Part shown: one piece after another, positions 39,908 to 49,195 of the stretch
Layout of the letters: every line of letters begins with the position of its first letter
Position numbering within the stretch: position 1 is the first letter of the stretch
Assembly: GCA_002842575.1 (NCBI GenBank)
Contig: PHDJ01000020.1
Location: forward strand, 1-49,666
DNA from: Bacteroidetes bacterium HGW-Bacteroidetes-2
GTDB lineage: Bacteria; Bacteroidota; Bacteroidia; Flavobacteriales; Flavobacteriaceae
Direction: 5' to 3'
DNA: 49,666 nt
Translations under genes and position numbers: made by a program
The notes under the pieces: model-generated
Seen by the model: the letters and a program-made list of their open reading frames with translations, nothing else
The model's database searches: none
What the model was told of the DNA's origin: nothing

Positions 39908-41179
39908 ATGAAACAGATTATGAGAAAAATTATCTTTACATTACTTATTTCCACATTTGTTGTTGCAGGCAGCAGCGCGCAGGAAAAAACATTTAATCGC
40001 TGGTCTATAGAAGCAGCTGGCGGATTACACAAACCTTCTAGACCCTTTGTTGACGGGTATTTTGCCCCTAATTTTGGTGCTTGGCAGGGTAGTCTTGGTG
40101 TACGGTATATGATGAACGAGAAGTTTGGTTTAAAACTCGACTTTGGGTATAACGACATTCAAGAAGACGACAACAGTCTGCCTTTTGAATCGCAATACTA
40201 CCGTACTAATTTGCAAGGTGTAGTAAACTTAGGAAACTTGTTTGCGTTTAACGACTGGACCAATACCATAGGATTACTTCTTCATGGAGGCGCAGGTCTT
40301 GGTATTTTACAGACCGACAAAAAGGCCGTTATTTCTGACGAAACCGACTATATGGCTAACTTTATAGTGGGTATTACTCCGCAATTTCGCTTGAGCAAAA
40401 GTCTTGCTTTTACTACCGACTTGACCATTATTGGCAATGTAAACCAAGATTTTACTTGGGATGGTAACGCATACACCGTAAAACGTGGTTTTGATGGCAT
40501 GTTGGTAAACGTTTCTGCTGGTCTAACCTTGTATTTAGGAGATAAAGATGTTCATGCCGATTGGTATTCAGAAGAAGCTGAAATATATAGCCAATTGGAT
40601 TCTATTGAAAACCGACTTTCTAAAATTGAAACCGACCTAATGGATACTGACCAAGATGGGGTACCTGATTATTTAGACCGTGAGCCAAATACCATTTCTG
40701 GAGTGGCTGTAGATTCTAAAGGTCGCGCTATCGACCTAAATAACAATGGTATTCCTGACGAAATGGAACCTGCCTTAGACGCTCGTTATGCCAAAAAAGG
40801 AGAAGGCGCTCAAGGGGGTAATGCTTCTATGACCATTAAAGAGTTAATTGACAATGGCTATGTAAATGTATATTTCCGTTTTAATAGTGACCAACCAGAA
40901 ACCTATTCTTTACAGGCGGTAAACTATTTAATCGTGTATATGAAAGAAAATTCAAGTGCCAAGGCTACCCTAATTGGATATGCAGACGAAATTGGAAACC
41001 CTGCTTACAACCAACAGCTTTCAGAGCGTAGAGCTAACAAAGTAAAAGATCTTCTTGTTGCTGCGGGTATCGATGGAAACCGTTTAACTGTAAAAGGTGG
41101 TGGTGAAGATACTACAGTAAACAAAAATTCAACTGGAGCGCGTCAGCTAGTAAGACGGGTTACCTTTAAATTGAACTAA
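39908..41179 (+). CDS. OmpA-family outer membrane protein with TSP type-3 repeats
   Basis: 423 residues. Signal peptide to about residue 24 (S-S-A-Q). The ATG at 39920 (M5) is an alternative start. Residues ~26-215 form an OmpA-like beta-barrel (alternating aromatic strands). D-T-D-Q-D-G-V-P-D and D-L-N-N-N-G-I-P-D are calcium-binding thrombospondin type-3 motifs. Residues ~310-423 form the OmpA peptidoglycan-binding domain (V-Y-F-R-F-N-S-D, G-Y-A-D-E-I-G-N-P-A-Y-N, L-S-E-R-R-A-N-K-V). It anchors the outer membrane to the wall. It is a single-gene unit with its own promoter and a strong terminator, interrupting the sugar locus. Confidence 0.93.
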   Translation: MKQIMRKIIFTLLISTFVVAGSSAQEKTFNRWSIEAAGGLHKPSRPFVDGYFAPNFGAWQGSLGVRYMMNEKFGLKLDFGYNDIQEDDNSLPFESQYYRTNLQGVVNLGNLFAFNDWTNTIGLLLHGGAGLGILQTDKKAVISDETDYMANFIVGITPQFRLSKSLAFTTDLTIIGNVNQDFTWDGNAYTVKRGFDGMLVNVSAGLTLYLGDKDVHADWYSEEAEIYSQLDSIENRLSKIETDLMDTDQDGVPDYLDREPNTISGVAVDSKGRAIDLNNNGIPDEMEPALDARYAKKGEGAQGGNASMTIKELIDNGYVNVYFRFNSDQPETYSLQAVNYLIVYMKENSSAKATLIGYADEIGNPAYNQQLSERRANKVKDLLVAAGIDGNRLTVKGGGEDTTVNKNSTGARQLVRRVTFKLN

Positions 41180-41205
41180 GAAAACACCTTTTTTACTTCT
41201 AAAAA

Positions 41206-41238
41206 AACCTGTTAGCGCATTGCTAACAGGTTTTTTTT
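41206..41238 (+). terminator. Rho-independent terminator after ompA-like gene
   Basis: AACCTGTTAGC-gcatt-GCTAACAGGTT, an 11-bp perfect stem followed by eight T. The leading A-run could also make it work for minus-strand transcripts. Confidence 0.93.
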
Positions 41239-41295
41239 AAACCCCTAAGAAACCTCAAACGGTGTCTCCTTAAAATGCCCAAAACCATTAGCAAA

Positions 41296-42111
41296 CTAAA
41301 AAGGACACGCCGCTAGCAATCCTTTTTGCAAGGCAGTAATTGCAGAGGCATTAGGCAATGCGGGATAGGTTGAAAACAAGGAAAATAGTTCCTCAACTGA
41401 GTGCCAAGTATTGGTAATTTCTGGTTCGTAAGGAAGTATTTGTACCGACTCAAAATAATCCTGAAACTTGATACCATCGCCAAAAGGTTTATTCGAAAAA
41501 GGCACCCAAACCGCTGGAATGCCATACGCATGAGCTACAATCAACCCATGCAAGGAAGACGATACAATACGTTCGCATTGTAAAAAAAAATTGGTGGTGT
41601 GTTCAATATCCTTGGTCATCAGGTCCAGGAGCAAGGTTTCTTTTTGGTTCGCATAATGGGCTTGTACTGCTTTAAAATCGTTGTAATGTGGCACGATGCC
41701 TAAAGCATATTTTTTCTCTATTGGCGGGTGGTAATACAGCGGCAACAACAACCCCGGGTCGCCATATACTTCGGGTACGGTAAGCCCTTGCTCTAGCAAT
41801 CGTTTGCGCGTTTGAGGACCCCGAACGGCAAGAAAAGTGGCGGGTTTTACTAATTGATCTTTTAAAATAATACCACTACCCCACACCACACAATTTTTAT
41901 TCACATGAGCTAAGATGCTTCCTGCTGTGGCATAGATGGGTTGGAAATAATCTTTAAAATGCCACTTTTTAGGATGCACCCATACCACCTCTTTACCCGA
42001 GATTTTTTCCACCAAGTACTTCCCTAGCAAATCGCCGTAGTTTTCTTTGGTTTTACCCATTAGTTGGATTTCATTCCACCAGAAAAGACGAATTTTTGTA
42101 TCCTTATGCAT
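41296..42111 (-). CDS. polysaccharide pyruvyl transferase family protein
   Basis: 271 residues. The family pattern is visible: N-Y-G-D-L-L-G-K-Y-L-V near the start, V-V-W-G-S-G-I-I, L-A-V-R-G-P-Q-T-R-K-R-L, V-Y-G-D-P-G-L-L-L-P, and I-V-S-S-S-L-H-G-L-I-V-A-H-A-Y-G-I-P-A with the conserved S-x-x-H-G. It transfers pyruvate from PEP to a sugar of the repeat unit as a ketal, adding negative charge. It overlaps the upstream GT2 gene by 8 nt and is the last gene of the right-hand operon. Confidence 0.92.
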   Translation of the reverse strand: MHKDTKIRLFWWNEIQLMGKTKENYGDLLGKYLVEKISGKEVVWVHPKKWHFKDYFQPIYATAGSILAHVNKNCVVWGSGIILKDQLVKPATFLAVRGPQTRKRLLEQGLTVPEVYGDPGLLLPLYYHPPIEKKYALGIVPHYNDFKAVQAHYANQKETLLLDLMTKDIEHTTNFFLQCERIVSSSLHGLIVAHAYGIPAVWVPFSNKPFGDGIKFQDYFESVQILPYEPEITNTWHSVEELFSLFSTYPALPNASAITALQKGLLAACPF

Positions 42112-43207
42112 TTATTTTCTTGGTTAAATCAATTGCAAAATCGATAGATTGTAAGTTGTCAGAAACCATAAAGGAATAGTTATGGTGACGATACTTAAAA
42201 ATAATGTTACGTAAAACGGCATCATTTACTTCCTTCATGGTCATATAAGGTTGTGTTTGTTTTCCTAACCATTTTTTTACACGGTATTTCAAGGAATTGC
42301 AATAGGGGTCTTCAAAAAAATGAACCGCAATCACTTTGCCCTCATAAAAAGGCAATTCCACCTCTAAAAAATGAGTAACCTTGGCAGCAATATTAGGCAG
42401 TTGAAGGCTTACTTCTGGTTTTTTTAACTGTGCGGCATCCTTAAGCGTATAACCAACCCCAGACTTTTGCTGTTGTAGTGGGAAAATATGCTGTAAGGCT
42501 TTTTGCCTTAAAAAATACTCTTGGTTGATACGTTGCGCATTAAGCAATCGTGGCTGTTTGGTTAGTTGTAAATCCTCTTTTTGTGGATATCTGCTGTGCC
42601 ATATATGCAAAAACAAGGTTTGTGGCTCACGAAATAAACCGAAGCCGGCCTGCAGCAATCTAGCATTCAAATCTTCGTCTTCAGAACCATAAAAATGAAA
42701 AAACTCGTCTAAACCAAGTACTTTTTCCAAAGCATCCTTAGAAAACAACCCAATACCAAAGGTGTCACCGGTATGTTTTGGTGTTAGGCGTTCAAAAGGA
42801 GTTGCTTCTATTTCTTTTAGGGAAATGGATTTTGGTAAATAACCCACTTGAAACAAACTGAACGTTTTCTTATGGGTTAAGACCTTAAAAACGGCAACGG
42901 CATTAGGGGCAAAAAGCAAATCCACATCGGCAATAAGTATAAATGGTGTTTTGGTTTGCCTAATGCCATAATTTAACGCCTTGCTTTTATTCCACAACAA
43001 ACCCGGGTGGGCTACATAGTAATAGGTAGCAAAAGCAAAGCTTTCCACCACATCTTGAACGGCTTTTGCAAAATCTGGCTCGCTGCCATAATCGACAAAC
43101 ACGACCTCAAAATTTTGTGTAGTTTGCTGCTGCAGCGACTGTAACGACAATTGCACCCGTTGTGCCTCGCGGTTTCGGTAAGCGTAGAGTATGGTGAGTG
43201 TAGACAT
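42104..43207 (-). CDS. glycosyltransferase family 2, galactosyltransferase-like
   Basis: 367 residues. L-T-I-L-Y-A-Y-R-N-R-E-A, V-V-F-V-D-Y-G-S-E-P and P-F-I-L-I-A-D-V-D-L-L-F (D-x-D) mark the nucleotide-binding half. G-S-E-D-E-D-L-N-A-R-L-L is the acceptor-side motif typical of the galactosyltransferase C-terminal type. The last ~130 residues are an extra region without a recognised fold. The ATG overlaps the TAA of the methyltransferase (TAATG). Confidence 0.87.
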   Translation of the reverse strand: MSTLTILYAYRNREAQRVQLSLQSLQQQTTQNFEVVFVDYGSEPDFAKAVQDVVESFAFATYYYVAHPGLLWNKSKALNYGIRQTKTPFILIADVDLLFAPNAVAVFKVLTHKKTFSLFQVGYLPKSISLKEIEATPFERLTPKHTGDTFGIGLFSKDALEKVLGLDEFFHFYGSEDEDLNARLLQAGFGLFREPQTLFLHIWHSRYPQKEDLQLTKQPRLLNAQRINQEYFLRQKALQHIFPLQQQKSGVGYTLKDAAQLKKPEVSLQLPNIAAKVTHFLEVELPFYEGKVIAVHFFEDPYCNSLKYRVKKWLGKQTQPYMTMKEVNDAVLRNIIFKYRHHNYSFMVSDNLQSIDFAIDLTKKINA

Positions 43208-43800
43208 TATTCTAGTTTAAAAAGGTGTTGAGATTTCCAGGCAGCAAAATGTACTAAATTTTTGCCAAGTTTACTGGCTATTTTTTCTAAATCATTAACA
43301 GAAAGGTCACTCACCCAACCATTTTCCCTTCGTTTGGCTATATTTGGGAAACTATCCAGTGTAGCATAAGAAAATAAGAAGCAAGTTGTTTTTGAATTAA
43401 GGTGTAAAAAAACTTTTTCTATTTCAAAAAGGTATTCCAGCACCCCACTAAAAACAACATAATCTACTTTAGGTATCTCAGGCAAATCCTTATTTAAATC
43501 AGCAACTAAAGTGTCTTCCGCTCTAGCCACCAAATCGGAATGTAGGTAGGTACATCCTTCTGCAAGCATCTCGCGCAATACCAATCGTGCAGCACCAAAT
43601 TCAAAAACAGTGCTATTGGGTGGAATGTGGCTTGCTAAACGTTGTGTCCGTTGGTCCCAAGAAGTAAATAAAGACTTCGATTGTTGCCAACGATGCCTAT
43701 CAGATTGCTTTAACCATATTTTTGTATAGGTTTTAAAGATGGAAAGAAACTTTTGTAAAGAATGCTTTATTTTATTTTTTATTTTTGTGAATAGGTTCAT
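43207..43800 (-). CDS. class I methyltransferase-like protein
   Basis: 197 residues. S-T-V-F-E-F-G-A-A-R-L-V-L-R is a diverged motif I (E-F-G-A for the usual D-L-G-C), followed by L-H-S-D-L-V and V-D-Y-V-V-F-S-G-V-L-E-Y-L, equivalent to motif IV. A basic N-terminus (~1-35) may contact the membrane. It belongs to the operon with tight couplings on both sides. The substrate is unknown. Confidence 0.72.
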   Translation of the reverse strand: MNLFTKIKNKIKHSLQKFLSIFKTYTKIWLKQSDRHRWQQSKSLFTSWDQRTQRLASHIPPNSTVFEFGAARLVLREMLAEGCTYLHSDLVARAEDTLVADLNKDLPEIPKVDYVVFSGVLEYLFEIEKVFLHLNSKTTCFLFSYATLDSFPNIAKRRENGWVSDLSVNDLEKIASKLGKNLVHFAAWKSQHLFKLE

Positions 43801-43813
43801 ACAATTACTTCCT

Positions 43814-45067
43814 CTAGGTTAGGTTTAAAAGGGTATCTCTTAGATGGTTTACCCCTAGATATGCTTTTAAATCGGCATACGCTACAGGTGGTTGTTGCTT
43901 AGTTTGCTGCCAATTGTCGTACAGTGTATGTAAGTGGTTTGCTATGCTTTGCACAGCATCAATTTCTGCAGTATAAGGATACGCATTACCCAAAAGTCGT
44001 CGGGTTTCACTTAGGGTTGGTCCTAAATGTAAAATGGGTTTTTCTACCTGTATGCAATGTGAAAATTTGCCTGGTAAAAAAGGACTTATTTCTGCTTTAG
44101 CTTCTAAAATCACATTTACCGAGGCCTCTTGTTGCATGGCACGCACACTTTCATAAGCAACATACCCCTTACTAACATATAAGGAAGGAATAGCGGCACC
44201 TTGCGCATTTAAATAGGGGGCGTGATAGTCGTTATTACCCAAAAACAATAATTGGGTTTGCGCCGCAGCTTTGGGATGCTTTTTAAGAAAAAGAGCATAG
44301 CCTTCCACCAATCCTTTTGGGTCCCGCTGTTTCATTAAGCTGCCTGCATGCAAGATTGTAAACTTTTTTGCATCAAAATAAGTGGGCAATGTACTGTTTG
44401 TTTTTATTTCATTTTCAGATATTTGATGAGGAATCACGATACCTCTCTCTAAAAAATCGGGATAATAACTGCCCATCCATTCCTGCAGTAATTTGCTTGG
44501 AAAAACCCCAAAAGCTGCTTTTTTAGATACTTCCCTAAAAAACTCTTGTTTTTGATAATACCCGGGCTCTACCCAAGTATAAGGTCGCGGATAAAAATGC
44601 ATAGGATAGGGGTCGTGAATGTATGCCAACCATTTGTCGTGCCATTGCGGCAACCCTAACAATGCTTTATGCGGACGAAAACTAGCGGCTTTGCTTAGGG
44701 TAAGTATCCAATCAAAGTTTTCTGGATTTTCTTTTTGCAATGCTTTTATTATGCTGTAGCTGTCGTTAAAAAAAGCAAACGAAAAGCCAAACTGTTTTTC
44801 TACCCACTGGTTTGCGTTTAAACCCAAAAAGCGTTTTAAAAGCAATTGGGCTTTACTCAAAAAATAGTTGAGCGTCCCTTTTTGTTCTTTAATCGCTACA
44901 CATGCTATACCCTCTAATGCCATGGGTTTGCGTGTGTAATGATATATTTTAAGTTGAAACCCGGCTTTGTGTAAGTTTTGAATGAGTGCTACCCTGCCTT
45001 TTGAGGCACTGCTGTCGTTGACCTCGATGGATTCGGTTATGATAATTATATTTAATTTAGCACTCAT
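43814..45067 (-). CDS. GT-B glycosyltransferase, GT4-like
   Basis: 417 residues. N-terminal domain: N-I-I-I-I-T-E-S-I-E-V-N, then A-Y-I-H-D-P-Y-P-M-H-F-Y-P-R-P. C-terminal domain: T-I-L-H-A-G-S-L-M-K-Q-R-D-P-K-G and V-I-L-E-A-K-A-E-I-S-P-F-L-P-G-K, a donor-site region. It is more diverged than the other GT4 genes of the window. The start overlaps the stop of the fused GT2 gene by 4 nt (ATGA). Confidence 0.8.
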   Translation of the reverse strand: MSAKLNIIIITESIEVNDSSASKGRVALIQNLHKAGFQLKIYHYTRKPMALEGIACVAIKEQKGTLNYFLSKAQLLLKRFLGLNANQWVEKQFGFSFAFFNDSYSIIKALQKENPENFDWILTLSKAASFRPHKALLGLPQWHDKWLAYIHDPYPMHFYPRPYTWVEPGYYQKQEFFREVSKKAAFGVFPSKLLQEWMGSYYPDFLERGIVIPHQISENEIKTNSTLPTYFDAKKFTILHAGSLMKQRDPKGLVEGYALFLKKHPKAAAQTQLLFLGNNDYHAPYLNAQGAAIPSLYVSKGYVAYESVRAMQQEASVNVILEAKAEISPFLPGKFSHCIQVEKPILHLGPTLSETRRLLGNAYPYTAEIDAVQSIANHLHTLYDNWQQTKQQPPVAYADLKAYLGVNHLRDTLLNLT

Positions 45068-46683
45068 GAATAAATACGTTTAAAGGATGTAATCAAATAC
45101 ATAAACCCCTGGATTTTCCCTAATGTGATTCTGTAATAAAGTGCCCTGCTTTTTGCCTGCTGCCATTTAAAAGCTTTGCTTTCAGAACTTGTGGAGCTAG
45201 ACCCCTGACTAATATGTACAATTTTGTATTGTGGAAAAATCATAGAAACCATATTAGGAAACTCTTTATAAATTCTATGGGTAAGTTCTGACTCTTCGTT
45301 ATACAAAAAAAAACGACTGTCAAAGCCCCCTACTTTATCTAACAACTCTTTACGCACCAAAAAGTCTGCACCCGATACATAATCTACACTATAGGGTTCA
45401 TTTTCAATGGAAATAGATCGAGGTGTTAACGCATTATAATAGGCTTTTGAATAAAAATATTTCCAAAAGGACCCTTTTATAAAATGTGGGAAGCTAGGCA
45501 ATAGACCTGCGGAAACATTAAAAGATCCATCTGGTTTTGTAAGTTTTGCTCCTGCTACGGCTACATGTTTGTATTTTTCTTTTTCCATTTCATACATAAG
45601 CCCATCAATAGCAGGGCTTTCTAAATAGGTGTCGGTATTTAAAAACAAAACATAACGACCCCGTGCTTTTTGTAAACCTAAATTATTGGCCCTTCCAAAA
45701 CCTATATTATCCCCACTTTGTATGCAAATTACTTGTGGAAATTGCTTTTGAATAGCTTTTAATGACCCATCTTTTGAGGCGTTATCTACCACTATAATTT
45801 CAAAGGTAATTTTTTTGGTATATTTATAAACAGATGCTATGGATGCTATTGTCAATTCTAGGGTATTGTAACTTACGTATATGATACTTAGCACAGGCAT
45901 ATTTTTATAAATATTTATTTTACCGTCATTCTCGCAATTTAACCATGAACTGGATTTATTAGTATTTGATATATAAAAAGATTGCTCTTCTGTTAAGCTA
46001 TTCATATTTATATACCAGCCCAAATGCCTTGCACTATAAGGAGGCGCAAGTCTAATGGCTCTAAAAAAATTTTTATAAATAGGCTTTATAAAACTAGGAC
46101 GATATAAAGCAAATGTAGTGTCAATTTTAGCAATATAATGGCCTTCATTATTTTTTTTAGACCAGAAATTACTTTCCCAGTTTAAAATAATGTCTTTATT
46201 TTCATTAAAATCAGGAATGTCATCTATTTTAAGATTAAAACCAACTTTATTAACTTCTGGATATTTTATTAATTGTGAATACATAACTTTTAAAAAATCC
46301 TGCGGGCAATCTTTGCACGGTAAAATATCTGGATCGGTTATTACATAATAATCTTTGGTGTAAATTGAAAATAAATCCTTACGAATCCAAAAAACTCGAT
46401 GCCCGTGATTTTCGTTTAGCTTGTATACTTTATATTGGACTTCCAATACTTCCAAGTATCTCAGCAATGGTTTGTATGTAGAATTATTGTCAATAATAAC
46501 GAGATTTTTAAAACCGTTTAAATCAAGAAAATTGACGAGTTTTTTTAAAGAATTGTATTGATTAAAACTTATAATTATTATAGGTATACATTTAAAATCC
46601 CTCTTGTTTTCTAAATTTAAATTCTTGATATAGAAAATTAAGGAATATATATAATATCTTAAATATAAATATGTTCTTTTCAA
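45064..46683 (-). CDS. bidomain glycosyltransferase: GT2-like plus WbbL-type GT2
   Basis: 539 residues. Residues ~30-255 are a GT-A-like domain with I-P-I-I-I-I-S-F-N-Q-Y, V-I-I-D-N-N-S-T-Y and Y-Y-V-I-T-D-P-D-I-L (D-P-D). Residues ~263-539 are a complete GT2 of the rhamnosyltransferase (WbbL) type: L-S-I-I-Y-V-S-Y-N-T-L-E, V-V-D-N-A-S-K-D-G-S, L-F-L-N-T-D-T-Y and G-G-F-D-S-R-F-F-L-Y-N-E-E-S-E-L. The DNA for the first domain is much more AT-rich than that for the second, with the change near 45900 at the domain boundary. It could make two successive linkages. Confidence 0.85.
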   Translation of the reverse strand: MKRTYLYLRYYIYSLIFYIKNLNLENKRDFKCIPIIIISFNQYNSLKKLVNFLDLNGFKNLVIIDNNSTYKPLLRYLEVLEVQYKVYKLNENHGHRVFWIRKDLFSIYTKDYYVITDPDILPCKDCPQDFLKVMYSQLIKYPEVNKVGFNLKIDDIPDFNENKDIILNWESNFWSKKNNEGHYIAKIDTTFALYRPSFIKPIYKNFFRAIRLAPPYSARHLGWYINMNSLTEEQSFYISNTNKSSSWLNCENDGKINIYKNMPVLSIIYVSYNTLELTIASIASVYKYTKKITFEIIVVDNASKDGSLKAIQKQFPQVICIQSGDNIGFGRANNLGLQKARGRYVLFLNTDTYLESPAIDGLMYEMEKEKYKHVAVAGAKLTKPDGSFNVSAGLLPSFPHFIKGSFWKYFYSKAYYNALTPRSISIENEPYSVDYVSGADFLVRKELLDKVGGFDSRFFLYNEESELTHRIYKEFPNMVSMIFPQYKIVHISQGSSSTSSESKAFKWQQAKSRALYYRITLGKIQGFMYLITSFKRIYS

Positions 46684-46723
46684 ATTCGTCTTTTGTTAGA
46701 TATATTCTTTTTGTAAAAAACCA

Positions 46724-47629
46724 TTATATATATGTTTTTAAATATTTAAAAGTCATTATTGCGTGTTTTTTAAATGAAGAAACACTAAAGTTTTGAAAGT
46801 GAACTCTCAAAATAAATAAATACTCTTTTAAAGTAACTCTCTTTAGTGCAAAAATTAATGTTTCATAAGCCCTAATTAGTTCTTGTCGCTGTTGTTTCGA
46901 AAAAAGGTCATATTTCTCAATAATAATATCTTTCAAAAATAACAGTCTTGCATATTTTTTTTCTGGAAGATTGTTTTCTTTACCAGAAATGCTAAATTTA
47001 CTTTCCCTAATACATATAATTGAATCATTTATAGTATAAATTGGTTTTGAATCTGAAAAATCTAACCAAGCCTTATCATCACTATACCAGCCTGTTGGAT
47101 AATGAGTGTAACCATATTTATTATAACTCTCAAGTATAAATATGTATTCCGAAATTGAACTTCTGGTTAAACATTTAAATTTTCTGTAATAGGATTGAGA
47201 TGGCTCTTCCCATTTAGGATGATTATAAATCTCGGAAATTTCTTCTGAGTTTTTATTTATAATTATTGATGAATACCTAATTACATTAGTTTTTAAATTA
47301 AATTCGTTCAGATTATCATAAAATCTATTTACAACACTTTCACATAATATATCATCATCTCCAAGTAATAAAACCCATTTTTCATCCACTATCAATTCTA
47401 TACATCTTGCCCAATGCTGAACCAAAGAATTTCCACCTAAATTATTATCAAATTGTTTGTAAACTATATTTAATTTTTCAGTATACTGTTCTATGATTTC
47501 TACAGGATTTTCTGGGCTTGCGTCATTTCCAATATACACTTTAAAGTTTTTATTTGTTTGTTTAGCTAAAGATTCCAAAGTAGCCCTAAAAAAAACTTTT
47601 TTATAATATGGAATTACAATTGCCAACAT
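46724..47629 (-). CDS. glycosyltransferase family 2
   Basis: 301 residues. L-A-I-V-I-P-Y-Y-K-K, V-Y-I-G-N-D-A-S-P-E-N and W-V-L-L-L-G-D-D-D-I-L-C are the donor-binding motifs of an inverting GT2. The acceptor half (W-Y-S-D-D-K-A-W-L-D-F) and a helical C-terminus follow. It is in the very AT-rich segment 45900-48480, whose base composition differs from the rest of the locus and suggests recent import. It lies 40 bp before the fused GT and 10 bp after the next gene. Confidence 0.87.
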   Translation of the reverse strand: MLAIVIPYYKKVFFRATLESLAKQTNKNFKVYIGNDASPENPVEIIEQYTEKLNIVYKQFDNNLGGNSLVQHWARCIELIVDEKWVLLLGDDDILCESVVNRFYDNLNEFNLKTNVIRYSSIIINKNSEEISEIYNHPKWEEPSQSYYRKFKCLTRSSISEYIFILESYNKYGYTHYPTGWYSDDKAWLDFSDSKPIYTINDSIICIRESKFSISGKENNLPEKKYARLLFLKDIIIEKYDLFSKQQRQELIRAYETLIFALKRVTLKEYLFILRVHFQNFSVSSFKKHAIMTFKYLKTYI

Positions 47630-47639
47630 ATACCAAAGA

Positions 47640-48464
47640 TTAACTGTTTGATTTATTAAAAATATATTTAATCTTAATTATAATTTTATTAAAAAAATTT
47701 AAGTACGTAATTTTAGAAAAAAAATAAATATTAAAAATTTTAAAATGATATTTAGGTATAAAATACCAAAGCAAATTTTTATTAAAAGCAAAAGGAAGTT
47801 TATTTAAATTAGGATAAATAATATCGTTTTTATTCCCCAAATCTCCAAAATTATTAATTTGTATAAAGACTTTATTTATAAAAACTTGTTTTGAAATATT
47901 TTTTGTTAATTGATTAATAAATCTAAAGTCTGAACCTTTAAAACTATCCCATTTTGCCATATCCTTGTATTTAAAGTGAAACATAAAGCAAGGACTTCCA
48001 ATATTATTAATTTTTATAATTCTTTTTTTAATTAATTCATTACTAGGTACAACTTTCCCATTTGGATATCTCATTTGCCAAATAAATAAAGTATCCTCAT
48101 CATACTTCTTTATATATTTCACTAATTCCTTTAAAACCTTATTATGCAATAAATTATCATCATCATCTAAAAATAATATCCAGCCATCCTGAACCTGTTC
48201 TAATAATTCGTTACAATATAAATTATAGGGTGCATATCTATTCCCATTCTCATTATATTTAACATTTGAATCACACTGTTTTTTTATTTTTACAATTATA
48301 ACATCCTTACCTTGTAAGTATTCTAAATCGATTTGATTGTCTATTGAAACATAATGTTTAAACTTTTTATAGGATTGAAGTTTTATTGAATCATGGCACT
48401 TATTAAAACCAATAGGTCTTTTTGAACTTCTCGTTAAGATATTAAATAGTATTTTTTGTGTCAT
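47640..48464 (-). CDS. GT2-like glycosyltransferase
   Basis: 274 residues. F-N-I-L-T-R-S-S-K-R-P-I-G-F begins a GT-A fold and D-G-W-I-L-F-L-D-D-D-D-N-L-L is the donor/metal motif. The second half has F-K-G-S-D-F-R-F-I-N-Q-L (a G-x-D acceptor-type motif). The C-terminus is very lysine/isoleucine-rich because the gene is extremely AT-rich. It is the first intact gene of the right-hand operon, preceded only by a GT2 stub. Confidence 0.8.
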   Translation of the reverse strand: MTQKILFNILTRSSKRPIGFNKCHDSIKLQSYKKFKHYVSIDNQIDLEYLQGKDVIIVKIKKQCDSNVKYNENGNRYAPYNLYCNELLEQVQDGWILFLDDDDNLLHNKVLKELVKYIKKYDEDTLFIWQMRYPNGKVVPSNELIKKRIIKINNIGSPCFMFHFKYKDMAKWDSFKGSDFRFINQLTKNISKQVFINKVFIQINNFGDLGNKNDIIYPNLNKLPFAFNKNLLWYFIPKYHFKIFNIYFFSKITYLNFFNKIIIKIKYIFNKSNS

Positions 48465-48490
48465 TTCTTAAAATCAAAACTTTATAAAAT

Positions 48491-48598
48491 TTAATATTTA
48501 TTATAAATCTGTGCCAGCACACTATCTAGCGTTTCGCCAATGAGGTGGGCACGGTTGTAGGTGGGGATTATTATGGAAACTAATGGTTGTGACTTCAC
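48491..48598 (-). pseudogene. 5' stub of a GT2 gene
   Basis: The minus-strand frame from GTG 48598 reads Q-P-L-V-S-I-I-I-P-T-Y-N-R-A-H-L-I, then E-T-L-D-S-V-L-A-Q and stops at TAA 48491-48493. This is the universal N-terminus of GT2 enzymes, cut after ~35 codons. Its GC content is higher than that of the AT-rich genes it now precedes, so the joint between old locus and import lies at about 48490. Confidence 0.85.
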
Positions 48599-48630
48599 GA
48601 TTGGGTTAATAAATTTTATTTTCAAAGCAA

Positions 48631-48666
48631 GCCCGCCTGCTGATTCTCAGCTTACGGCAGACAGGT
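48631..48666. repeat. degenerate GC-rich palindrome
   Basis: GCCCGCCTGCTGATTCTCAG followed by CTTACGGCAGACAGGT, related to the CCTGCC...GGCAGG palindrome in the GT4 gene near 21545. The rest of 48599-48913 shows no gene. Confidence 0.5.
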
Positions 48667-48913
48667 TTCACTAAAAATGACCGCCGAACATTTTTTTAAC
48701 GTACGGTCCGGTAAAAATAGGGAAAGTTTTTGTTACTTCCGCTTGTCGGGGTTAACTGTTGCTGGTTGTTTGTTTTGGGTTGGTTTGTTCATTAGGTAAT
48801 TTGTGCGCCTTTGGAACAGCTCTGTGTAGGGAAAAGAAAAGACATCCAGTTAAAAACTAGAAGGTTCTTTGGTTATTATTTTATTTTAATCCAGAAATTG
48901 CTAAAAAATTAAA

Positions 48914-49195
48914 TCAATCTGACTTTTGCATAATTAAAATACCTTTGGGTTCTTCTATAAATCCGTCTAGTAGTTGGGTATCATAGTCTGTGAACTTCAT
49001 TTTATTTATTTGACAAAAAATTGATTTATATGGTACACCTTTATAACTGCAAAATTCAGCTATGGTGATTTTTTGTTTCTTATTTTTATTGAAAGCTGCC
49101 CTTACGTCTCTTATCCACTCTCTGGCCGTGCCTTCAGTTACTCCAAAAATTTCAGCAATTTCATTGGACTTGATATCAATCCTATGAAATTTCAT
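48914..49195 (-). CDS. small HTH-like protein of unknown function
   Basis: 93 residues from the ATG at 49195. The open frame extends to 49369, but the extra 58 residues are irregular and unlikely to be translated. The segment S-N-E-I-A-E-I-F-G-V-T-E-G-T-A-R-E-W-I-R is a helix-turn-helix. Residues ~45-75 (A-E-F-C-S-Y-K-G-V-P-Y-K-S, then F-C-Q-I-N-K) have a second copy as a fragment at 49474-49587. There is no signal peptide. Family unknown; possibly a DNA-binding regulator of mobile or surface genes. Confidence 0.65.
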   Translation of the reverse strand: MKFHRIDIKSNEIAEIFGVTEGTAREWIRDVRAAFNKNKKQKITIAEFCSYKGVPYKSIFCQINKMKFTDYDTQLLDGFIEEPKGILIMQKSD

